NCBI RefSeq assembly: GCF_000420065.1
Contig: NZ_ATUF01000002.1
Coordinates: 620,001-684,000, forward strand
Reading direction: 5' to 3'
DNA length: 64,000 nucleotides
Origin: Varibaculum cambriense DSM 15806
GTDB lineage: Bacteria > Actinomycetota > Actinomycetes > Actinomycetales > Actinomycetaceae
The notes beneath the pieces are model-generated. The model did not search any database. It saw only the letters and a list, made by a program, of their open reading frames with translations, and was not told the DNA's origin. Below, piece after piece: positions 53,074 to 63,278 of this stretch. The position numbers were made by a program, and so were the translations under genes. Every line of letters starts with the position of its first letter. Position 1 is the stretch's first letter.

Positions 53074-56000
53074 ATGTCAGAAAGCGTGGCTCCCCCCAAA
53101 GCTGGTGGGGAAACCGGCGACTGCCGTCATCTAGCGGATTTGGCGGTTGCTCGTGCCCAAAAATGGGTACGGGAGTCTGAGAAATACCCCGAAGATCGGG
53201 CAGCCAAACTCTTGTCCCAGGTGCTCGAAGATCAAGCCGGTCTCGACTTCACCGTTGCCTTTGTTGACGGGGTTATCCGCCCCGAGGACATTAAGGTCGC
53301 CGCGGAGGAGCTAAACCGTCTCTCGTCCTCGTCCGTGAGCTTCCTACCCTGGTACCTGCGTTTACCCTTTAAGGTGGGCGGCGCAATGGCTCCGCTGCTA
53401 CCTAAAATGGTTATTCCCATTACCCGCACGGTATTCGCGAAACTAGTCGGGGATCTGGTTCTGGACGTATCTGACGCCAAATTGGGGCCGGCGATTGAGC
53501 GGTTAAAGCAAGGCGGAATGCGGCTCAATATGAACCTGCTGGGCGAAGCGATTCTTGGGGACGAGGAAGCCAATAAGCGGCTCACTGACACCATGGCGCT
53601 ACTGGAACGTCCCGATGTAGAGTACGTATCTTTGAAGGTATCGGCAGTGACCGGACCCCACAATCCCTGGGCATACGATCACGTAGTAGATCGGGCAGTA
53701 AATGCCCTCCTGCCGCTATATCGGCGCGCTAACTCCTATGAACCCAAGAAGTTCATCAACCTGGATATGGAGGAATACAAGGACCTCCATATGACTATTG
53801 ATGTATTCAAGAAGATTCTGGAAACCCCGGGTCTAGAAAAGCTGGAAGCTGGCATCGTGTTGCAGGCTTACCTGCCTGACGCCCTCCCCGCTATGCAGAA
53901 CCTGCAAGAATGGGCAGCTAAGCGGGTAGCCAATGGGGGCGGACGAATCAAAGTTCGCGTAGTCAAGGGCGCGAACCTGTCGATGGAAACGGTTGATTCT
54001 CGCGAACGCGGCTGGGAACTCACCACCCAAAAGTGCAAGCAAGACACTGACTCTAACTACATGAAGGTGCTGGACTACGCCCTCACTAAAGAGCACACTC
54101 GTAATATTAAGATCGGCGTGGCCGGGATGAACCTGTTCACCGTGGGCTTTGCCTACGAGCTGGCCCATGAGCGCGGGGTACTAGAGTCCGGGGGCGTAGA
54201 GTTCGAGATGCTAACCGGGATGGCTTCTCCCCAGTCCAAGGCAGTAGCCGAGGACACCGGTCACCTCCTGTTCTATGTGCCGGTAGTAAACCCGGAAGAG
54301 TACGATGTGGCGATTGCCTACCTGGTACGGCGGCTAGAAGAAAACTCCCTGGATCAAAACTTCATGTCGGATATTTTCGATCTGGATGATGCCGATGTGC
54401 TGCACAAGGAAGAGCAGCGTTTCCGCCGCGCCTTGGAGCGGGTCTACGACGTTGAGGTCGGCCCGGTTCGCCAGCAGAATCGTCTCACCGAAACGGCTGA
54501 AGATATTAAATCTTTCGTGCAAGAGGACGGGGAGTGGACTTTCGCGAACACCCCGGATTCCGATCCTTCGCTACCGGAAAATATCGAATGGTCACGCCAG
54601 ATCGTTAAGGCGATTCCCGATTGCCAGATTGGAATTAAAGAGGTCGAGGAAGCCACTGTTTCCGACGCTAATGTGCTGGATCAAATGCTGGCGGGCGCAG
54701 CCGCAGCGGCCGAAGTTTGGGCAGCTCGTCCCGCCAAGGAACGCTCTGAAATTATTCACCGGGTTGGTGTCTTGATGAGCCAAAACCGGGCGAAACTGAT
54801 GGAAATCGCAGCCGCCGAATGCGGTAAAGCCCTAGATGGCGGCGATATCGAGGTATCCGAGGCTGTGGACTTCTGCCACTACTACGCTCAGCAGTGCCTG
54901 GAGCTAGAGCAGCAAACGGGCGCGAAGTTTAAGCCGGCACGGGTAACGGTTTCTACCCCTCCCTGGAACTTCCCGATCGCTATTCCCACTGGTTCTACCG
55001 TTTCGGCATTGGCAGCAGGTTCGGCAGTGATCTTCAAGCCGGCCAAGGAATCTGCCCGCACCGGCGCGTTGCTAGCCCAGATTATGTGGGAAGCAGGGGT
55101 TCCGCGTGAGGTGCTGCAGTTTGTTCAACTAGGCAACCGGGATCTGGGCAAGAACCTGATGGCTGATGAACGGGTAGATCGCGTGATCTTGACGGGTTCG
55201 ATCGACACCGCCAAGATGTTCCGTTCCTGGGACAACAATATGGGGCTCTTGGCGGAAACCTCCGGTAAGAACGCTATTATTGTCACCCCCTCGGCGGATC
55301 TAGACCTGGCGGTCAAAGACATTATTAACTCGGCGTTTAGCCACTGTGGGCAAAAGTGCTCCGCTTCTTCGCTGGCCATCCTGGTCGGTTCGGTAGGATA
55401 CTCCGAGAGGGTACATCGCCAGCTACTTGACGGCGTACGCTCCCTGGTGGTGGACTACCCCTCCAACCCCTCCAGCCAGACCGGTTCACTATGCGCTCCG
55501 GCTAAGGGGAAGCTGCTGCGCGGCCTCACCACTTTGGGGCCGGGCGAGCATTGGGCACTCAAGCCTAAGCAGCTTGATGAATCTGGGAAGCTGTGGACTC
55601 CGGGTATTCGCGCCGGGGTTCAGCCGGGCAGTGAATACCATCTGACCGAGTACTTTGGTCCGATTCTGGGCATTATCCGCTGCGACACCTTAGAAGAAGC
55701 TATAGAGATTCAAAACGCGACCGATTACGGTTTGACCGCTGGGTTACACTCCTTGGATGCCGATGAAATCAACCTGTGGCTAGATCGGGTACAGGCGGGT
55801 AACGTCTATGTTAACCGCGGTATCACCGGCGCGATTGTGCGCCGTCAGCCCTTCGGCGGTTGGAAGAACTCCGCGATTGGCGCGGGGACGAAAGCCGGCG
55901 GCCCGTCCTACCTGTTTGGTTTAGGCGAGTGGGAGGCCGACGGTATTCCGGAGAACGAGGGCGTAGAGCTGCGTAACCGGGCTTTGGTGGAGGCCGCGAA

Positions 56001-56568
56001 GGTGGCACGTTCTTTGAACGGAAATAAAGAGTTCGTAATGGCCTCGCTGCGCTCCTCCCAGCAGGCTCTGGACACCGAGTTCGCTATCGGACATGACCCC
56101 TCAGATCTGCGGGTTGAACGCAACGTGTTGCGTTACCGTCCGCTGCCGGTACTCATCCGGCTCTCCGAGGGCGAGGAGGCCTCTCAGGTGTTAATGCTGG
56201 CAGCTGCGGGTCGCGCCGCTGGTTCTCAGGTGTCGGTATCGATGCCCCAAGAACCTGACTCCGCGCTCTTGCAGTATCTGCGAGTCCAGCACATCGATTA
56301 CGAGGTCGAATCCGATCAAGCCTTCCGTGACCGGCTACCCGCCTGGGCTGCCGGTGCTGGGCTGGACGCACGTATCCGCCTCATAGGTGGAGATGCAAAG
56401 ACAGTCAATGAAGCTGTCAATGGCAATGTGAATGTGGCCGTCTGGTCGCACCCGGTGACCGCTTGTGGACGCGTAGAAATGATCCCATTTGTGCGCGAGC
56501 AGGCGGTAGCCTTCACTAACCACCGTTTCGGTAATCACACTCCACTTTCGGAGCAGGTGAAAATCTAG
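53074..56568 (+). CDS. putA: bifunctional proline dehydrogenase / 1-pyrroline-5-carboxylate dehydrogenase
   Basis: Oxidises proline to glutamate. The 1164-residue protein has a PRODH domain (about 100-480: GDLVLDVSD, VSLKVSAVTGPHNPWAYDH, IKVRVVKGANLSMET, EMLTGMASPQS) and an ALDH domain (about 540-1010: STPPWNFPIAIPTGSTVSALAAGSAVIFKPA, VILTGSIDTAKMF, LLAETSGKNAIIV, catalytic Cys in FSHCGQKCSASS near 762). It lacks the N-terminal ribbon-helix-helix DNA-binding domain of enterobacterial PutA, and is near the size of the PutA type without it, plus a C-terminal extra domain of unknown role. AAGAAAGGA precedes the ATG. Confidence 0.94.
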   Translation: MSESVAPPKAGGETGDCRHLADLAVARAQKWVRESEKYPEDRAAKLLSQVLEDQAGLDFTVAFVDGVIRPEDIKVAAEELNRLSSSSVSFLPWYLRLPFKVGGAMAPLLPKMVIPITRTVFAKLVGDLVLDVSDAKLGPAIERLKQGGMRLNMNLLGEAILGDEEANKRLTDTMALLERPDVEYVSLKVSAVTGPHNPWAYDHVVDRAVNALLPLYRRANSYEPKKFINLDMEEYKDLHMTIDVFKKILETPGLEKLEAGIVLQAYLPDALPAMQNLQEWAAKRVANGGGRIKVRVVKGANLSMETVDSRERGWELTTQKCKQDTDSNYMKVLDYALTKEHTRNIKIGVAGMNLFTVGFAYELAHERGVLESGGVEFEMLTGMASPQSKAVAEDTGHLLFYVPVVNPEEYDVAIAYLVRRLEENSLDQNFMSDIFDLDDADVLHKEEQRFRRALERVYDVEVGPVRQQNRLTETAEDIKSFVQEDGEWTFANTPDSDPSLPENIEWSRQIVKAIPDCQIGIKEVEEATVSDANVLDQMLAGAAAAAEVWAARPAKERSEIIHRVGVLMSQNRAKLMEIAAAECGKALDGGDIEVSEAVDFCHYYAQQCLELEQQTGAKFKPARVTVSTPPWNFPIAIPTGSTVSALAAGSAVIFKPAKESARTGALLAQIMWEAGVPREVLQFVQLGNRDLGKNLMADERVDRVILTGSIDTAKMFRSWDNNMGLLAETSGKNAIIVTPSADLDLAVKDIINSAFSHCGQKCSASSLAILVGSVGYSERVHRQLLDGVRSLVVDYPSNPSSQTGSLCAPAKGKLLRGLTTLGPGEHWALKPKQLDESGKLWTPGIRAGVQPGSEYHLTEYFGPILGIIRCDTLEEAIEIQNATDYGLTAGLHSLDADEINLWLDRVQAGNVYVNRGITGAIVRRQPFGGWKNSAIGAGTKAGGPSYLFGLGEWEADGIPENEGVELRNRALVEAAKVARSLNGNKEFVMASLRSSQQALDTEFAIGHDPSDLRVERNVLRYRPLPVLIRLSEGEEASQVLMLAAAGRAAGSQVSVSMPQEPDSALLQYLRVQHIDYEVESDQAFRDRLPAWAAGAGLDARIRLIGGDAKTVNEAVNGNVNVAVWSHPVTACGRVEMIPFVREQAVAFTNHRFGNHTPLSEQVKI

Positions 56569-56602
56569 GCGCGGCGTTAGTTCCATAACTAAATAAATAC
56601 CT

Positions 56603-56636
56603 TGCGGGGGTTGGGAAATATTTCCCAACCCCCGCA
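56603..56636. terminator. perfect-palindrome terminator after putA
   Basis: A 34-bp perfect palindrome (TGCGGGGGTTGGGAAAT and its complement) followed by a run of five T residues, 35 nt after the putA stop. Good intrinsic terminator form; it is convergent with the gene ending at 56729. Confidence 0.9.
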
Positions 56637-56728
56637 TTTTTAGCTAGTCATTTAGTTATCTTCAGATGAGTTTAGATAGAGAGCACTATCAGGTGGACAA
56701 TAGATTTTAAAGACTTTGCTCGCAAATA

Positions 56729-58960
56729 TCAGGGCAGCCACAGGGTGCCATCGCCGGCTGCCAACAGGTTATTGGCTATCGCATAGGAAATAGCTCGGTC
56801 AGCAAGCTCTACCACCTGCGGGGTTACCGAAGAGATTCCGTAAAGCAGTTTAAAAGCCTCCCTGATGATCTCGCTTCGCCCAATACTGTTGGTACGAGAA
56901 ATCTGCCACCGCAAGGCATTAGTTACCTCTATTAAAGTCAACGATTCCAATTTACGGGGCAATCCGATCGGGGATTGCAGGGCAGTATTCCAGTTGAGGG
57001 GATCGACCCCAGCTGGCCAGACAGTACGCATTCCGGGTTCTGATACCAAGCGCAATGCGGGGCCGAGGCAACGTCTAATTTCCTCGGGTCGCTGATCATG
57101 ATATTCAATCCGGTACTTCTGACACAGTCTGCGCGCTAAAAATTCCAGCGGCATGGGGCCTTCCGCACCAATAATGCTTTTGGCAAAAGAGGTGGTAGAG
57201 CCAGCCACCGCTGGTTCATCAAGGCGCTGTTTCGGGCGAGTAAAACGGGGTTGATAGTCAAAATATCCGCGCACCCGAATAGTAATTAGCCGGGTTGAAG
57301 GCTGCCGGTCGGCATCAGCCAAAATTTCCCGAGGCTTATGGGGCGCGGCGGGCGGTACCCGGGAGGGTGCCAGCGGACTTTGGGCAGCTCTCCGCAGGGC
57401 GGATTCTGCGGGCGATTGAGCGGATTCCGACGCTTCCGACTGGGAAACTAGTAGGCTAGCCGGCATCTCATCCGCTACTTCCGCAAAAGCCGAACGAGGT
57501 GCCTTTGGTTGCGCAGCTAAGATACCCTCGGTTCCATTGCTACTGGTCACAGTGTGATGTTTGCGCGTCACGAACTCTTCGAAAGTCATATTTAGTTTGG
57601 AATCAAAACCCATTTTTTGGAAGTATTCCCAGATAGCAGCATCATCCAGGGGAGCTGGCTCGACTGGGGTAGGTTCGGGTACGGCAGCTGCCGGCATTGC
57701 TTCTAGTAGCGGTGCAGGCGAAGAGCTGGCCGAGGGGGCTGCCGGTGGAGCCGCAGCGGGAATACTTCCCGGTGGTAGGGCAGCCGCGGGCGGTGTCATA
57801 GTGGGGTTAGCGGCATGATAAGGAGTTTGTGGCTGCGGGGTAGTTTCCTCGGCCAGCGGAGCTGGTGCAGACAGCGGTTGCGCCGCCGATGTTTCTATGG
57901 GGGCAGTGGGATTCGGTACCAGCGAAATGGGAGAATTCCCCGGCATAACAACTGCCGGCTGCGACGGTGCCGCTGGCTCAGGGGCCGCTGCACTTGCCAA
58001 GGACTGCTCTAAGGGCGGAGCAGGAGCCATTCGCATCTGCTTACTGGCCGGTCCTGGAAGCTGCGGGGAACGATCCCGGCAGACCAGGGAGCGGCGAGGG
58101 GGAAACTCTCTCTTAGAAGCCAAAACATTAGCTGGGCTGGTTTCCGGTTTTACTGGGGAAGAGGCCGCGGTAGCAATATTGGCAGCAGGATCCGGTGCTG
58201 CTTCTTCTTGCTGCGCCGGTGCGGGAGCCGGGCGCTGGACAGGCAGCCAAGGTATTTGCCCACGGGGTGCGCTCCAGTCAGCGTTAACAGAATTAGCGGG
58301 GTCCGAGGCGACAGTTGTTTCCACGGGAGCGCTTTGGGCAGAAGGCGGCTCCGCTTCCCTGGGCTGCGGCGCCGGGTTTATGTTTTGCGCCTCTATAACC
58401 TCGGCAGTAGCCGGAGGGTTTTCGGCAATACCATTTTCGGCCGCGTAGGCCGCCGAAACCATAGCGGCAAGTCCCATTCCTAAGCTTTGATTGTGATCGA
58501 CAGCGGGCGCTGGCGCGGGTGCCGGGGTTTGCGGTATCACCGAGTGAGAGGCAGCGGGAGACACTGGCGACGTGTCTGCCGGAGCGGACGTTTCCGTTGG
58601 TGGCGCTGGTGCTGGCCGCGTCTTCCTCTTTCCTTCACCCACGGAATTGTTTCCTAAATCGGGGATTGCTTCTAAGACCAGAGAAGCCGGGTTTTGCGAA
58701 ATTGACTGTCCAGCTTTCATCCACAGCCCAAAAACCTGTTCCGCAAGTTTAGCTTTGCCAGCAAGCATTGCTGCCAAAGCCACCGTATCTACCAGTCGCT
58801 TCACCTGCCAGCGCGGTAGCTGTCCTGCCGCGAGCGCGCTGCGTGCCTGCTCGATACTGACTCTCAGATCCTGTAGACGGGGATCGGCAAGTTGGCGGTT
58901 TAGCTGTTCCGATATTTCCAGGCAACGCTTCGCCACTTTCGCTACCGGTAGTTTAGCCAT
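56729..58960 (-). CDS. large disordered protein with DUF3320-like C-terminal domain
   Basis: The 743-residue protein has a helical N-terminus (about 1-95, MAKLPVAKVAKRCLEISEQLNRQL...), a very long Pro/Ala/Ser/Thr-rich low-complexity middle (about 100-590) with scattered short motifs, and a folded C-terminus (about 600-743): IGAEGPMPLEFLARRLCQKYRIEYH, RTVWPAGVDP, RKLESLTLIEVTNALRWQISRTNSIGRSEIIREAFKLLYGISSVTPQVVELADRAISYAIANNLL. This pattern matches DUF3320, the C-terminal domain of large DUF4011-type helicases (EGP...LARRL, then a second half ending in helices). Here the helicase is absent. It overlaps the HAD-like gene by 8 nt and may be translated with it. Function unknown. Confidence 0.75.
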   Translation of the reverse strand: MAKLPVAKVAKRCLEISEQLNRQLADPRLQDLRVSIEQARSALAAGQLPRWQVKRLVDTVALAAMLAGKAKLAEQVFGLWMKAGQSISQNPASLVLEAIPDLGNNSVGEGKRKTRPAPAPPTETSAPADTSPVSPAASHSVIPQTPAPAPAPAVDHNQSLGMGLAAMVSAAYAAENGIAENPPATAEVIEAQNINPAPQPREAEPPSAQSAPVETTVASDPANSVNADWSAPRGQIPWLPVQRPAPAPAQQEEAAPDPAANIATAASSPVKPETSPANVLASKREFPPRRSLVCRDRSPQLPGPASKQMRMAPAPPLEQSLASAAAPEPAAPSQPAVVMPGNSPISLVPNPTAPIETSAAQPLSAPAPLAEETTPQPQTPYHAANPTMTPPAAALPPGSIPAAAPPAAPSASSSPAPLLEAMPAAAVPEPTPVEPAPLDDAAIWEYFQKMGFDSKLNMTFEEFVTRKHHTVTSSNGTEGILAAQPKAPRSAFAEVADEMPASLLVSQSEASESAQSPAESALRRAAQSPLAPSRVPPAAPHKPREILADADRQPSTRLITIRVRGYFDYQPRFTRPKQRLDEPAVAGSTTSFAKSIIGAEGPMPLEFLARRLCQKYRIEYHDQRPEEIRRCLGPALRLVSEPGMRTVWPAGVDPLNWNTALQSPIGLPRKLESLTLIEVTNALRWQISRTNSIGRSEIIREAFKLLYGISSVTPQVVELADRAISYAIANNLLAAGDGTLWLP

Positions 58961-59723
58961 GACGCTTTGCCCCCTTTCGCAAACTTAAACACATCACCAT
59001 TGAGGGGGTAACCAGCCAAGCGGCAACTCGCCCTGAATCTACTAGACGAGCTGCTTTTCGAGCCTCGCGTCTGCCTGGTTCCCGCTCCGCTTGGGGTATC
59101 TGCGAAAACCATTTTAGCAGGTGGGTAACTTCGCGATCTATCCCGCACATAATATGGGGAGAAACCAAAAGAGCGCACTGCGGAGAGCGCAATTTCTTGC
59201 GAGTTTGGCGGGCTACTTCCTCGGTTAAATAATCGTCTACCCAGGCGAAACTGGTATTTCCGGCAGCAGCCATAACTTCGGGAAACTTTGCCCGCGGATC
59301 ACCGTTGGGACAGCGCACCCAGGGAAGATTCTTGGAAATCCCCAGCAGTGGGGAAAGATGCTGATTCGCCCACTCATTCCAGGAGGTCGCCCAGTGCACT
59401 TCGAAATATTTACCAAGTTCCCGCAGGCGCGGCCCTAGCAGGCGGGAAAGCACCACGTTAACGTTAAAGGAATCATCTGGTTGTAGATGTACCAAGTGGG
59501 CGCGGAGCAGCGGATTGAGGATGCGCCGACCGGCTCTCCCCCACAGATTTAAAGGACCATCTACATCCAGGAACAGGATCGGCTGCTCGCGAGCTGCTTC
59601 TTTTTCTCCGCTGCTTTTGGCAGCCGTTGGTTCCGTAGATTTAATTTGCGAAGAGGCGGTGTAACCAGCAGCATTGGCCATCTCGGCTGGCGACCCGGCC
59701 TTTTTCGCTGCTACCGCACTCAC
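58953..59723 (-). CDS. HAD-like phosphatase-fold protein
   Basis: The 256-residue protein has a variable Ala/Ser/Glu-rich N-terminus to about residue 45, then the HAD motif I PILFLDVDGPLNLWG, a motif II-like HWATSWNEWANQHLSPLLG, and motif IV-like FAWVDDYLTEEV (Asp-Asp). It resembles the HAD domain of 'Swiss-army-knife' RNA-repair-type proteins (PF18143-like). The GTG start at 59723 has GGAGG upstream. The substrate is unknown. It sits between clpC and the DUF3320-like gene. Confidence 0.75.
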   Translation of the reverse strand: MSAVAAKKAGSPAEMANAAGYTASSQIKSTEPTAAKSSGEKEAAREQPILFLDVDGPLNLWGRAGRRILNPLLRAHLVHLQPDDSFNVNVVLSRLLGPRLRELGKYFEVHWATSWNEWANQHLSPLLGISKNLPWVRCPNGDPRAKFPEVMAAAGNTSFAWVDDYLTEEVARQTRKKLRSPQCALLVSPHIMCGIDREVTHLLKWFSQIPQAEREPGRREARKAARLVDSGRVAAWLVTPSMVMCLSLRKGAKRHG

Positions 59724-59818
59724 GCACCCTCCTTAAACTCCTAACTCCACATTATAGCGAGATGATAAGCAAGGGAGGTGCTGGAGGAAAAGATTACAGG
59801 TGGGCAATAAGGCGCGGA

Positions 59819-62293
59819 CTACTTGCCGTTGAAGGTGAATTCCTTTTCCCCATCCTCGGTTTCGCGCACATCGACCAAGATTTCTTGCCCAGGCTCGATA
59901 TCTCCGAAGAGGATCTTTTCGCTGAGGGCGTCCTCGATATCGCGCTGGATAGTACGCCGCAAAGGACGCGCCCCCAGCACCGGATCGAAACCGCGAGTAG
60001 CTAGTTCTTCGCGAGCCGCATCGGTGAGCTTTAAGGTCATATCTTGCTCTTGGGTGCGTTCTTGCAGTTTCGTGATCATCAAGTCCACGATCTGGCGGAT
60101 TTCTTCCATCCCCAGTTGCGGGAACACGATTACCTCATCTACCCGGTTGAGGAACTCCGGACGGAACTGCTGCTTGAGTTCTTCCTGTACCCGATTCTTC
60201 ATCCGCTGATAGGAACCGACCTGGTCGTTGTCGACCTGGAAACCGGTTTGCACCCCTTTATTGATTTCGCGGGTGCCCAGGTTGGTGGTCATGATGATTA
60301 CGGTGTTCTTGAAATCAACCATCCGTCCTTGAGAGTCAGTCAGCCTCCCGTCCTCTAACACCTGCAAGAGAGTGTTAAAAATATCGGCATGCGCTTTTTC
60401 AATCTCGTCAAAAAGCACCACTGAGAAGGGCTTGCGGCGTACCTTTTCGGTGAGCTGACCGCCCTCGTCATAACCGACATATCCGGGAGGCGCCCCAAAC
60501 AGACGCGAAGAAGTATGCTTTTCTCCGAACTCCGACATATCCAGCTGGATTAGCGCCGACTCGTCACCGAACAGGAACTCGGCCAAAGTCTTCGCCAACT
60601 CGGTTTTACCCACCCCGGTGGGGCCGGCAAAGATAAAGGAACCACCAGGCCGATTCGGGTCTTTGAGCCCGGCGCGCGTCCTGCGAATAGATTTTGATAG
60701 GGCGCTGACCGCTTGGTTTTGGCCGATAACCCGCTTGTGCAGCTCATCTTCCATATGTAGCAGTTTCGCGCTTTCCTTTTCAGTCAGCTTAAACACCGGG
60801 ATACCGGTAGACATCGCCAAGATTTCCGCAATGGCATCTTCATCAACGGTGCCAATCCGGTCGCCCTCCCCGGACTTCCAGTCGACCTCCAATTGGGCGC
60901 GTTTTTCGCCCAGTTGCTTTTCTTCATCACGCAGGCGCGCGGCCTTCTCGAAGTCTTGGGCATCAATCGCGGCCTCTTTATCCCGACGCGTCTCATTGAT
61001 TTTTTCGTCCATTTCCCGAATCTCGGGAGGGGCAGTCATGCGGTGAATCCGCAGACGCGCCCCGGCCTCGTCAATCAAATCGATGGCCTTATCGGGCAGA
61101 TAGCGATCCGAAATATAGCGGTCGGATAAAGAGGCGGCCGCGCGAATTGCATCATCGGTAATTATCACTCGGTGGTGTGCCTCGTAACGGTCACGCAAAC
61201 CGGTCAAGATCTTCACGGTGTCTTCTACGCTGGGTTGTTCTACCTGTACCGGCTGGAAACGCCGCTCCAAGGCCGCATCTTTTTCAATATATTTACGGTA
61301 TTCCTCAGTGGTGGTGGCGCCAATGGTCTGCAGTTCCCCCCGCGCCAACATGGGCTTGAGGATCGAGGCCGCGTCAATCGCACCTTCGGCGGCGCCCGCC
61401 CCCACCAGGGTGTGGATCTCGTCGATGAACAAAATAATGTCGCCGCGGGTGCGGATTTCTTTCAAAACTTTCTTCAGGCGCTCCTCGAAGTCGCCGCGGT
61501 AACGTGATCCGGCGATCAACGATCCCATATCCAGGGAGTAAATATGCTTGTCTTTAAGGGTTTCGGGGACGTCTCCGCGCACAATCGCCTGCGCGAGTCC
61601 CTCTACTACCGCGGTCTTGCCGACCCCGGGTTCCCCGATCAAGACCGGGTTGTTCTTGGTGCGCCGCGAGAGGATCTGCATGACCCGTTCCATCTCGTTG
61701 ACGCGCCCAATTACCGGATCTAGTTTGTTTTCCCGCGCCGCCTCCGACAGGTTTCGGCCAAATTGGTCAAGAATGGCTGAACCTGACTTTTGCGGCTTCT
61801 GGGTGCCGGTGCCCACCCCTACGGTTTCTCCGCCCGCTTCATTTTGCCCCGCTCCCGGGTAACCGGAGAGTAGATGAATCACGTTTTGGCGGATGCTTCC
61901 CAGGTCGGCGCCTAGGTTGGTGAGCACCTGGTTGGCTACGCCTTCGCCCTCACGGATCAGTCCTAAGAGGATATGTTCGGTGCCAATATAGTTGTGCCCC
62001 AGCTGCAGCGCTTCTCGCATCGACAGTTCCAGGACTTTCTTGGCGCGCGGAGTAAAGGGGATGTGGTCTTTCGAATCGTTCTCGCCCTTGCCGATAATCT
62101 CAATGACCTGATCGCGCACCCCTTCAAGGGAAATGTTCGCCATTTCTAGGGCTTTCGCGGCCACGCCTTCGCCCTCGCGAATCAGCCCCAACAGTATATG
62201 TTCGGTACCGATATAGTTATGCTCCAGGCTGCGCGCCTCGTCTTGCGCCAGCACCACTACCCGGCGCGCCCGATCTGTAAAGCGTTCGAACAT
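59819..62293 (-). CDS. clpC: AAA+ unfoldase ClpC
   Basis: HSP100 unfoldase that feeds ClpP. The 824-residue protein has two N-terminal Clp-N repeats (both with [21 protein letters not shown]), D1 with GEPGVGKT and [11 protein letters not shown], a UVR-type middle domain ([15 protein letters not shown]), and D2 with GPTGVGKT and [14 protein letters not shown]. It ends with GRPLR-type and [13 protein letters not shown] segments. AAGGAG is 5-10 nt before the ATG. In related bacteria ClgR can activate clpC; see the CGC-N5-GCG site at 62470. Confidence 0.97.
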   Translation of the reverse strand: MFERFTDRARRVVVLAQDEARSLEHNYIGTEHILLGLIREGEGVAAKALEMANISLEGVRDQVIEIIGKGENDSKDHIPFTPRAKKVLELSMREALQLGHNYIGTEHILLGLIREGEGVANQVLTNLGADLGSIRQNVIHLLSGYPGAGQNEAGGETVGVGTGTQKPQKSGSAILDQFGRNLSEAARENKLDPVIGRVNEMERVMQILSRRTKNNPVLIGEPGVGKTAVVEGLAQAIVRGDVPETLKDKHIYSLDMGSLIAGSRYRGDFEERLKKVLKEIRTRGDIILFIDEIHTLVGAGAAEGAIDAASILKPMLARGELQTIGATTTEEYRKYIEKDAALERRFQPVQVEQPSVEDTVKILTGLRDRYEAHHRVIITDDAIRAAASLSDRYISDRYLPDKAIDLIDEAGARLRIHRMTAPPEIREMDEKINETRRDKEAAIDAQDFEKAARLRDEEKQLGEKRAQLEVDWKSGEGDRIGTVDEDAIAEILAMSTGIPVFKLTEKESAKLLHMEDELHKRVIGQNQAVSALSKSIRRTRAGLKDPNRPGGSFIFAGPTGVGKTELAKTLAEFLFGDESALIQLDMSEFGEKHTSSRLFGAPPGYVGYDEGGQLTEKVRRKPFSVVLFDEIEKAHADIFNTLLQVLEDGRLTDSQGRMVDFKNTVIIMTTNLGTREINKGVQTGFQVDNDQVGSYQRMKNRVQEELKQQFRPEFLNRVDEVIVFPQLGMEEIRQIVDLMITKLQERTQEQDMTLKLTDAAREELATRGFDPVLGARPLRRTIQRDIEDALSEKILFGDIEPGQEILVDVRETEDGEKEFTFNGK

Positions 62294-62469
62294 TTTACTC
62301 CTTGACCTTTGGAGAGGATTCTTTCGGTTAGGGAATTAACTCCACTATGTACATTATTAGCTTTTTGCCCTCGCCCTCACCTGGTTTCACTACCGGCTAA
62401 GGCTATTTTTTCCGAGGACGAGGGCGGCGGGCTAGCAAAGGATTTGCTCCTGTGGGCAGATATAACCTC

Positions 62470-62480
62470 CGCTATCTGCG
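62470..62480. promoter_or_regulatory. possible ClgR-like site upstream of clpC
   Basis: CGC-TATCT-GCG, matching the CGC-N5-GCG core of actinobacterial ClgR sites, in the 221-nt gap before clpC, about 180 nt from its start. The flanks are not a strong match, so this is a suggestion only. Confidence 0.25.
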
Positions 62481-62514
62481 CTTTAGAGTTTGCCCGGGTT
62501 TATCTGCGGTTCTC

Positions 62515-63228
62515 CTAGATATAGCAACCCAGGGTTGCTGCCAGCAATAGCACCACTGACAGCACGGTTACCAGCAGGTTTCCAATTATTTGGGTGCGCT
62601 TAACGGTGGTGGTGGCGCGCTGGCGATCCACCACGTCTGGGAGGGCTTGCCCCAGTTTTTTGCGTCCTCTCCTGCCGGAGATCACGGCCACCAGGTGCAA
62701 CGCCCATCCGATAATCGCGCCGATCAAGGCGCCCCCGAGGTGTCCTTGCCAAGACACATTGGGGATCACGAAGCCGATCAGCAGGTTGATTATCAGCAGG
62801 CCTCCCAAAGCACTGGAAGAGGCATGCAGGTTACGGGTGTAGACGAATACGCCCGCGCACAGCCCCAGGACCGCCCCGGAAGCACCTACTACCGCCTGCT
62901 GCTGCCCGGTAATTAGCGTCCACACTAAAGTGCCAAGCGATCCTCCCCAGGCCGAGAGCAAATAGATCAGCAAGATCTGATAGTTGCTCATTACCCGGCG
63001 GGCGAGCTCGCCCAGGATGTACAAGAACGCCATATTAGAGGCTAAATGCACGATCCCACCATGTAAGAAGGCCGCGGTCAAGAAGCGCCAAGGCTCAGTG
63101 AATCCCAAGGCGGGATAGAACAGGAACTGCTCTACCAGACCCGGAGCCAGCCACGAAGCCACATAGACAATCCCGCAGGCAATGATGAGGACGTTGATTA
63201 CATTGACGCGCTGGTTAGAGTTCACCAT
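62515..63228 (-). CDS. rhomboid-family intramembrane serine protease
   Basis: Cleaves transmembrane substrates within the membrane. The 237-residue protein has six transmembrane segments, FLHGGIVHLASNMAFLYILG (conserved HxxxN-like His and Asn), the catalytic Ser in GASGAVLG (about 117) and His in WQGHLGGALIG (about 163). The C-terminal part has a basic loop and a seventh hydrophobic segment. It follows the cyclophilin after 50 nt in the same direction, and clpC follows after 221 nt. Confidence 0.94.
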   Translation of the reverse strand: MVNSNQRVNVINVLIIACGIVYVASWLAPGLVEQFLFYPALGFTEPWRFLTAAFLHGGIVHLASNMAFLYILGELARRVMSNYQILLIYLLSAWGGSLGTLVWTLITGQQQAVVGASGAVLGLCAGVFVYTRNLHASSSALGGLLIINLLIGFVIPNVSWQGHLGGALIGAIIGWALHLVAVISGRRGRKKLGQALPDVVDRQRATTTVKRTQIIGNLLVTVLSVVLLLAATLGCYI

Positions 63229-63278
63229 TTGTCCCGATGCTAGGTTTTACCCGCCGCTAAACTGGCGGAAACCGCAGT

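Noticed and set aside
57561-58448. Gly/Ala-rich plus-strand frames opposite the DUF3320-like gene
   Set aside because: They mirror the Pro/Ala-rich region of the minus-strand gene; no ribosome binding site or domain.
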